A stretch of DNA of 7,689 nucleotides from Methylococcaceae bacterium UBA7658 (lineage in GTDB: Bacteria > Pseudomonadota > Gammaproteobacteria > Methylococcales > Methylomonadaceae), in assembly GCA_002483425.1 (NCBI GenBank), contig DLHW01000005.1:64888-72576 (forward strand). Reading direction: 5' to 3'. Each line of letters begins with the position of its first letter. Position 1 is the first letter of the stretch. The notes beneath the pieces are model-generated. The model ran no database searches. It was given only the letters and a program-made list of their open reading frames with translations, and had not been told where the DNA came from. Both the position numbers and the translations under genes were made by a program. Positions 6,047-7,689 of the stretch are shown here, piece by piece.

Positions 6047-7689
6047 ATGGTCATAACGATTGTACAAAGTTTATTCGCTGACAATGTCAGGCTGCTCAAA
6101 AGCGAAGCTTCAAAAACCGCATACCAAGGTGTTGTTGTTGCTGTAACGGCAGTGGTTATCGCGACTTGTTTAACTTGCTATGTCGATAATGGCAGTCTAT
6201 CGCTATTAGGGTTGTGGAGTTCCCAAAAAAATAATGTCGCCCTATGGATTTTAGATTGCATGCCGTTTGCGTTCGGGGTGTGGGGACAATATTCGAACTC
6301 ATTGATTGCGTACCAAGCCGGCGCGATGATAGTCGACCAAACGCATGATTTGCGGAGTAAGGCCGACGATCTCGAGAAACAGACGGCTTATGTTAGTACG
6401 CATGACCGTTTGACCGATTTGCCGACCAGAGCTTTATTTTATGATCGGGTTGAAAGGTCGATTATTATTTCAATGAATCATGATAAGCATTTGCGGAGCT
6501 TATCAGTTCTGTTAATTGAAATAGAAAACTATAAAGATGTTTACGATGCGTTGGGTAGAAATAGCAGCGATCTCATTCTTAAACAAATTTCAACCCGGCT
6601 CCAAGGCGTTACTTTAAAAAGAGACGATGTCGCTAAAATCGACGGCAACATCTTTGGCGTGTTGCTGTCAAGTCATTCAGAGGCTTCTAAAGCCGAAGAG
6701 TTCGCCCAAAAGATCCAAAAGACGATGGAGTCGCCGTTTGCTATCGACGGTCTTCCCGTAGCTATCCACGCCAACATCGGCATCGTCCACTTTCCTGAAC
6801 ACGGTGAAGATGTCGACACCCTTGTGCAAAGAGCAGGGGTCGCGCTTCATGTCGCACAACGGTCAAATAAAGGTTATGCGACTTATGATCCGTCGCATGA
6901 TAAACATTCGCCGTTGCGGCTAACCTTAATTTCAGAGTTAAGATTGGCTATCGACCGGAATGAGCTGGAATTGTTTTATCATCCTAAAGTGTCAATCAAA
7001 ACCGCGGAAGTGTATGGCGTGGAAGCGTTGTTGCGGTGGAAACATCCGGTCCACGGTTATGTTCCGCCCGATGAGTTTATTCCCTTGGCGGAACGGAACC
7101 GGATTATCAAATTACTCACCCAATGGGTTTTAAAGCGAGCTTTTCAAGATTGCGCGAAGTGGCATAAAAACGGTTTGCCGATTAAAGTTTCCGTCAATCT
7201 TTCCGCGAAGGATTTACACGATCCCGAATTGCCCGATTTAATCTCCGGAATTGCCGTTGCAACCAATATTCAGCCGGACTGGATCATACTGGAAATCACT
7301 GAAAGTTCGGTGATGACCGATCCTGAAAGCGCATTGGGGATCATAAAACGCTTACATGAAATGGGTTACCGTTTTTCCATAGACGATTTCGGTACCGGTT
7401 ATTCATCGCTCGCTTATCTTAAGAAGCTCCCTTTGACCGAGATTAAAATCGACAAAGGTTTCGTGTTGGACATTTTGACCAGCGAGAATGACGCGGCAAT
7501 CGTTAAAGCCACAGTCAATCTAGGTCACAATCTAGGGCTATTGGTGACTGCGGAAGGCGTAGAAAATAAAGAAATCATGTCGAATTTGCTGGAATTCGGA
7601 TGCGATATAGCGCAAGGTTTTTTCCTAAGCAAACCTCTTTCTTTTCAAGATTTTAACCAATGGATGACAGACTCTCACTGGAAGCTTGC
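6047..7689 (+). CDS. Membrane-anchored GGDEF-EAL protein, predicted c-di-GMP phosphodiesterase (3' end cut off)
   Basis: The frame runs from ATG 6047 to the window edge without a stop, giving 547 complete codons. Order of parts: two hydrophobic segments (about residues 28-46 and 64-87), a charged, probably helical linker (92-116), a GGDEF domain (about 118-280, opening with THDRLTDLPTR) and an EAL domain (about 288-540). The GGDEF motif is DGNIF (199-203), the inhibitory-site RxxD reads LKRD (190-193), and the LPNR asparagine is Thr127, so diguanylate cyclase activity is not expected. The EAL domain is intact: EALLRW with Glu326, Asn384, Glu416, Glu419, Asp446-Asp447 in DDFGTGYSS, Lys467, Glu503 and Gln523, with spacings matching RocR. 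It should cleave cyclic-di-GMP to pGpG at the cytoplasmic face of the membrane. One deviation is YHPK (His312) where YQPK is usual. The closing GFFLSKPL block (524-531) is passed, so only a few residues, or an extra C-terminal domain, lie beyond the edge. It starts 29 bases after metZ with no terminator between. I do not recognise a specific gene name. Confidence 0.93.
   Translation, partial: MVITIVQSLFADNVRLLKSEASKTAYQGVVVAVTAVVIATCLTCYVDNGSLSLLGLWSSQKNNVALWILDCMPFAFGVWGQYSNSLIAYQAGAMIVDQTHDLRSKADDLEKQTAYVSTHDRLTDLPTRALFYDRVERSIIISMNHDKHLRSLSVLLIEIENYKDVYDALGRNSSDLILKQISTRLQGVTLKRDDVAKIDGNIFGVLLSSHSEASKAEEFAQKIQKTMESPFAIDGLPVAIHANIGIVHFPEHGEDVDTLVQRAGVALHVAQRSNKGYATYDPSHDKHSPLRLTLISELRLAIDRNELELFYHPKVSIKTAEVYGVEALLRWKHPVHGYVPPDEFIPLAERNRIIKLLTQWVLKRAFQDCAKWHKNGLPIKVSVNLSAKDLHDPELPDLISGIAVATNIQPDWIILEITESSVMTDPESALGIIKRLHEMGYRFSIDDFGTGYSSLAYLKKLPLTEIKIDKGFVLDILTSENDAAIVKATVNLGHNLGLLVTAEGVENKEIMSNLLEFGCDIAQGFFLSKPLSFQDFNQWMTDSHWKL

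Noticed and set aside
5726..6067. A 113-codon minus-strand frame spanning the end of metZ and the start of the next gene
   Set aside because: It overlaps two well-supported + strand genes and has no motif or ribosome binding site; it is a shadow frame.

Overview
The window looks like a chromosomal housekeeping segment of a gammaproteobacterium. The order accD-folC-dedD(SPOR)-cvpA-purF-metZ, all on the + strand, is the arrangement known from Pseudomonas-like and related gammaproteobacteria. The use of MetZ (direct sulfhydrylation of O-succinylhomoserine), the E. coli-type PurF and the moderate base composition fit that group. A methanotroph of the Methylococcales is my best guess below class level, but this is only an impression from sequence similarity recalled from memory.

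Layout: the window opens inside accD (1-566, 5' end missing), followed by folC (577-1848), a dedD-like SPOR-domain gene (1857-2702), cvpA (best start 2746, to 3258), purF (3265-4761) and metZ (4836-6017). A seventh gene starts at 6047 and is still open at the right edge. It encodes a membrane-anchored GGDEF-EAL protein. Coding sequence fills almost everything. The gaps are 10, 8, 43, 6, 74 and 29 bases, none holds a convincing terminator, and no RNA gene, mobile element, CRISPR array or long repeat was seen. The minus strand shows no believable gene.

Functionally, the first six genes supply basic growth needs: the carboxyltransferase beta subunit for malonyl-CoA, folate polyglutamylation, a septal peptidoglycan-binding protein, a small membrane protein, the first committed step of purine synthesis, and homocysteine formation for methionine. 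The last gene is a signalling protein of a different kind. Its GGDEF domain has lost the active-site motif (DGNIF in place of GGDEF), the inhibitory-site arginine and the substrate-binding asparagine, while every metal and catalytic residue of the EAL domain that I could align is present. It is therefore predicted to be a cyclic-di-GMP phosphodiesterase with a non-catalytic GGDEF domain. It is the only part of the window that goes beyond ordinary core metabolism. I found no evidence of a wholly new biological system.
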